Shown here one piece after another: positions 5,719 to 7,660 of a stretch of DNA of 7,660 bases. Both the position numbers and the translations under genes were made by a program. The stretch spans positions 1-7,660 of the forward strand of contig JAICRQ010000158.1 of the NCBI GenBank assembly GCA_025966435.1, written 5' to 3'. The notes below the pieces were generated by a model. It had not been told where the DNA came from and did no database searches. It saw only the letters and a list, made by a program, of their open reading frames with translations. Source of the stretch: Anaerolineales bacterium (GTDB taxonomy: Bacteria; Chloroflexota; Anaerolineae; Anaerolineales; Villigracilaceae). Numbering within the stretch: the stretch's first letter is position 1; each line of letters starts with the position of its first letter.

Positions 5719-6546
5719 ATGATATTTCAAGCCCACTATCCAGTTTTTCCACTCGATCATTTCGTCGAGAACTTGATTTATTTTGATGGGCTTACGGCAC
5801 CCCACAACCTCGACCGGTTCCTGCCAGATGGCAACACTGAAATTATCATCAATCTGACGGAAAATCCCCAGTACATTTACGACAACGAAACCTTGCAGAG
5901 CATCCAAACCTGCCGTCATGCCTGGGTCAGTGGCGTCAGGACCAAGCCAATCACCATCCCCTCGGGCGCGGGCAGCCGGATGCTTGTTATCGCGTTCAAG
6001 AAAGGGAGAGCACATCCCTTCTATCGCTTCCCGATGAGTGACATCCGCGATACGGTTGCAGAGGCTCACCTGGTCTTCGGAAGGCACTTCTGCGATCTGA
6101 GAGATCGATTGCTTTCCGAGACATCTGTTGAGCGGATGTTTGAGCTTGTCGAACGTTTTCTTTTACAGCAGGCGTGCAATATAGTGCAGGAAAATGATGC
6201 CACGGAATGTATTGAGTATGCTGTATCTCGTATGGTCCGCTACCCCACCCAGCGATGCCTGTATCAATTGAGCGATGAAATTGGATATTCACAAAAACAT
6301 TTCATTGACTTGTTCCGGCAGCAGGTGGGCGTCACACCCAAGCAGTATCTCAAAATCATGCGATTTCAAAAAGCGATCCGTGCCATGGAGAGTCGCCACA
6401 TGATTCGCTGGAGCGAGATTGCTCTGGAAAGCGGATATTACGATCAGGCACATTTTATCTATGACTTCAAATTCTTCTCCGGGTTCACCCCGAGTGAATA
6501 TCTGAACCGGAGGACAGACACACTGAATTACGTCCCTGTCGATTGA
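5719..6546 (+). CDS. AraC-family transcriptional regulator
   Basis: This 275-residue DNA-binding protein has an N-terminal sensing domain of about 150 residues and a C-terminal AraC/XylS double helix-turn-helix. The first HTH is about 183-204 (LSDEIGYSQKHFIDLFRQ), the linker helix follows to about 221, and the second HTH is about 231-256. The family signature GYYDQAHFIYDFKFFSG (239-255) runs into FTPSEYL (256-262). The N-terminal part, with FLPDGNTEIIINL (34-46) and WVSGVRTKP (69-77), resembles the DUF6597 type found on many AraC-like proteins; its ligand is unknown. The ATG at 5719 has only a weak GAG upstream (5712-5714), so translation may be modest. A separate promoter with a palindrome precedes it, so it is probably regulated independently of the operon upstream. 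Its target genes are unknown; the MOSC gene upstream and the genes downstream are candidates by position only. Confidence 0.92.
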   Translation: MIFQAHYPVFPLDHFVENLIYFDGLTAPHNLDRFLPDGNTEIIINLTENPQYIYDNETLQSIQTCRHAWVSGVRTKPITIPSGAGSRMLVIAFKKGRAHPFYRFPMSDIRDTVAEAHLVFGRHFCDLRDRLLSETSVERMFELVERFLLQQACNIVQENDATECIEYAVSRMVRYPTQRCLYQLSDEIGYSQKHFIDLFRQQVGVTPKQYLKIMRFQKAIRAMESRHMIRWSEIALESGYYDQAHFIYDFKFFSGFTPSEYLNRRTDTLNYVPVD

Positions 6547-6628
6547 GGTAAATTTTTTCCAATACACAAATCCTTATGTTCAGTACCATGGTTCTCAAAT
6601 TTTCAAATGGATATAAGGAGATATTATT

Positions 6629-7198
6629 ATGAGTTCCCTCGACAAAGCTATGCAAACCCAACTGGACAACATTCAAAAGAAGACGGGGAAGTCGCTTGAT
6701 CAACTGGCGGTCATCGTCAAGAAAAGTGGACTTACCAAACATGGTGAAATTCGCGAGTACGTAAAACGCGAGCTCGGACTCGGTCACGGGGACGCGAACG
6801 CACTGGTGCATGCCGTCCTGCAATCGGATGGTCAGCGCGCCGCGGAAGGGAAGTCCGGCGACCAGATGCTGGATGAAATTTACTCTGGAGCGAAGGCGCA
6901 TATGCGTCCCATCCATGAGAAGCTGATGCAGGAGATCAACAAGTTCGGCGAGTTCGAGATCACGCCGAAGAAGGGCTACGTCAGCCTGCGGCGTAAAAAA
7001 CAGTTCGTGATGATCGGTCCCAAGACCAATACCCGTTTCGAGGTGGGTATCAATGCAAAGGACCTGAAGAAAAGCGCGCGGCTGTTGGAGCAACCAAAAG
7101 GGAGCATGTGCAATTACATCGTCAACGTGACCGACACGAAGGAAGTAGACTCAGAGTTAATCTCGTGGATCAAATCCGCGTATGAAGGAGCAGGCTAG
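6629..7198 (+). CDS. DUF4287-DUF5655 domain protein
   Basis: This 189-residue soluble, lysine-rich protein has two small domains of unknown function. DUF4287 spans about 8-62, with KTGKSLDQL (18-26), KSGLTKHGEI (32-41) and LGLGHGDANALVH (49-61). DUF5655 spans about 84-188, with YSGAKAHMRPIHEKLM (85-100), ITPKKGYVSLRRKKQF (111-126) and a C-terminal SELISWIKSAYEGA. The fusion is a common arrangement. DUF5655 is often described as nucleic-acid related on weak grounds, and the basic central strand region is compatible with that. There are no catalytic residues I can name. AAGGAG (6615-6620), 8 bases before the ATG, is a strong ribosome binding site. The 82-base gap from the regulator gene shows no clear promoter or terminator, so it could be transcribed from the AraC promoter. 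The next gene begins with no gap. Confidence 0.88.
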   Translation: MSSLDKAMQTQLDNIQKKTGKSLDQLAVIVKKSGLTKHGEIREYVKRELGLGHGDANALVHAVLQSDGQRAAEGKSGDQMLDEIYSGAKAHMRPIHEKLMQEINKFGEFEITPKKGYVSLRRKKQFVMIGPKTNTRFEVGINAKDLKKSARLLEQPKGSMCNYIVNVTDTKEVDSELISWIKSAYEGAG

Positions 7199-7660
7199 AT
7201 GACAAATACCACAGACTTTGCAAACAATCTTTTTCTGTTGATGGAGGAAACCTTCGAAGCCAAGCATCACGGCATTTATTTAGATAAAGGCACATCTCTT
7301 TTTGAAACGCTCGACACAGTTTCTGCGGAAGAGGCTTCCATCCCCGTGGGTGGCAAGTGTGCTTCGCTCGCCGCTCAGGTGGCGCACGTCACATACTATA
7401 TCGAGTCGTTCGAGCGTTATGCGCTGCAGGGAGACAACAGTCCACGCGATTGGGGCTATATCTGGCGCACTGTGGAAAAGGTCACGCCAGAGGAATGGGA
7501 GGATTACAAGAGCAAGCTCAGGGAAGCTTATTTACGCATGGACAAGCTCTTCCACGAAAACCCCACCTGGAATGTAGATACCATTGGCGGCGCGCTTTCG
7601 ATTGTCATTCATACGGCATATCACCTCGGCGAGATCCGCCAGGCGTTGTGCACGCTGAAA
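7199..7660 (+). CDS. DinB-like four-helix metal-binding protein (partial, cut by the right edge)
   Basis: The open frame starts with ATG directly after the TAG of the previous gene and gives 154 codons with no stop before the window ends, so the 3' end is missing. The translation starts MTNTTDFANNLFLLMEETF and ends near HTAYHLGEIRQALCTLK. H63 (QVAHVTYY), H138 and H142 (HTAYHLGEIRQA) form the three-histidine metal site of the DinB/YfiT superfamily of four-helix bundles. Members include thiol-dependent transferases and damage-inducible proteins; no specific reaction can be assigned. Family proteins are usually 150-180 residues, so little is likely missing. AAGGAG (7185-7190), inside the end of the DUF4287-DUF5655 gene and 8 bases before the ATG, together with the zero-base junction, implies translational coupling of the two genes. 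Confidence 0.85.
   Translation, partial: MTNTTDFANNLFLLMEETFEAKHHGIYLDKGTSLFETLDTVSAEEASIPVGGKCASLAAQVAHVTYYIESFERYALQGDNSPRDWGYIWRTVEKVTPEEWEDYKSKLREAYLRMDKLFHENPTWNVDTIGGALSIVIHTAYHLGEIRQALCTLK

Noticed and set aside
6527..6558. Possible rho-independent terminator after the AraC-family gene
   Set aside because: There is a run of six T at 6553-6558, but the sequence before it forms only a three-base-pair stem without bulges, too weak to call.
6585..6592. Palindrome ACCATGGT upstream of the DUF4287-DUF5655 gene
   Set aside because: An isolated 8-bp palindrome with no matching promoter element is expected by chance.
6485..7093. Minus-strand open frame of 202 codons opposite the DUF4287-DUF5655 gene
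   Set aside because: It overlaps a recognisable gene with a strong ribosome binding site, has no recognisable domain, and is explained as a shadow of the plus-strand frame.

Overview
The window looks like ordinary bacterial chromosome, moderately GC-rich and densely coded. No RNA genes, CRISPR array, insertion sequence or phage genes are visible. The best guess for the host is the Chloroflexota, probably an Anaerolineae relative. The grounds are an ABC exporter with the MWHGG-type N-terminus, a small membrane protein resembling ones I associate with that group, free-standing B3/4 and DUF4287-DUF5655 proteins, and degenerate 7-bp repeats. This assignment rests on recognition, not on a database search.

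Left part (1-2263). A complete ABC exporter half-transporter lies on the minus strand (72-2066). It has its own probable promoter at 2145-2173. At the extreme left edge a strong minus-strand ribosome binding site (8-15) points to another gene starting just outside the window, probably co-oriented with the exporter. Two arrays of 7-bp units are tied to the exporter: one in its 5' leader (2082-2151) and one inside its coding sequence (811-838), where it encodes part of an enlarged linker in the nucleotide-binding domain. The 197-bp divergent gap also holds a perfect -10 hexamer for the plus-strand genes.

Middle (2264-5609). Five plus-strand genes sit head to tail with short gaps and no visible terminator, so they probably form one operon. 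They encode an M50-like membrane metalloprotease (HEALGH), an alpha-type carbonic anhydrase with a probable lipoprotein signal, a 111-residue three-helix membrane protein, a free-standing B3/4 domain protein (phenylalanyl-tRNA synthetase editing-domain fold), and a YiiM-like MOSC protein. The first three act at or in the membrane and the last two are cytoplasmic. No shared pathway is evident.

Right part (5610-7660). An AraC-family regulator (5719-6546) follows a convincing promoter whose 17-bp spacer and -10 box are covered by a perfect 8-bp inverted repeat, a good candidate operator. Next come a DUF4287-DUF5655 protein (6629-7198) and, with no intervening base, a DinB-like metal-binding four-helix protein (from 7199). 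The DinB-like gene runs off the right edge without a stop. These last two are probably translationally coupled. I see no clear defence, mobile or biosynthetic system. The most unusual signals are the repeat arrays around and inside the exporter gene and the palindrome in the regulator's promoter.
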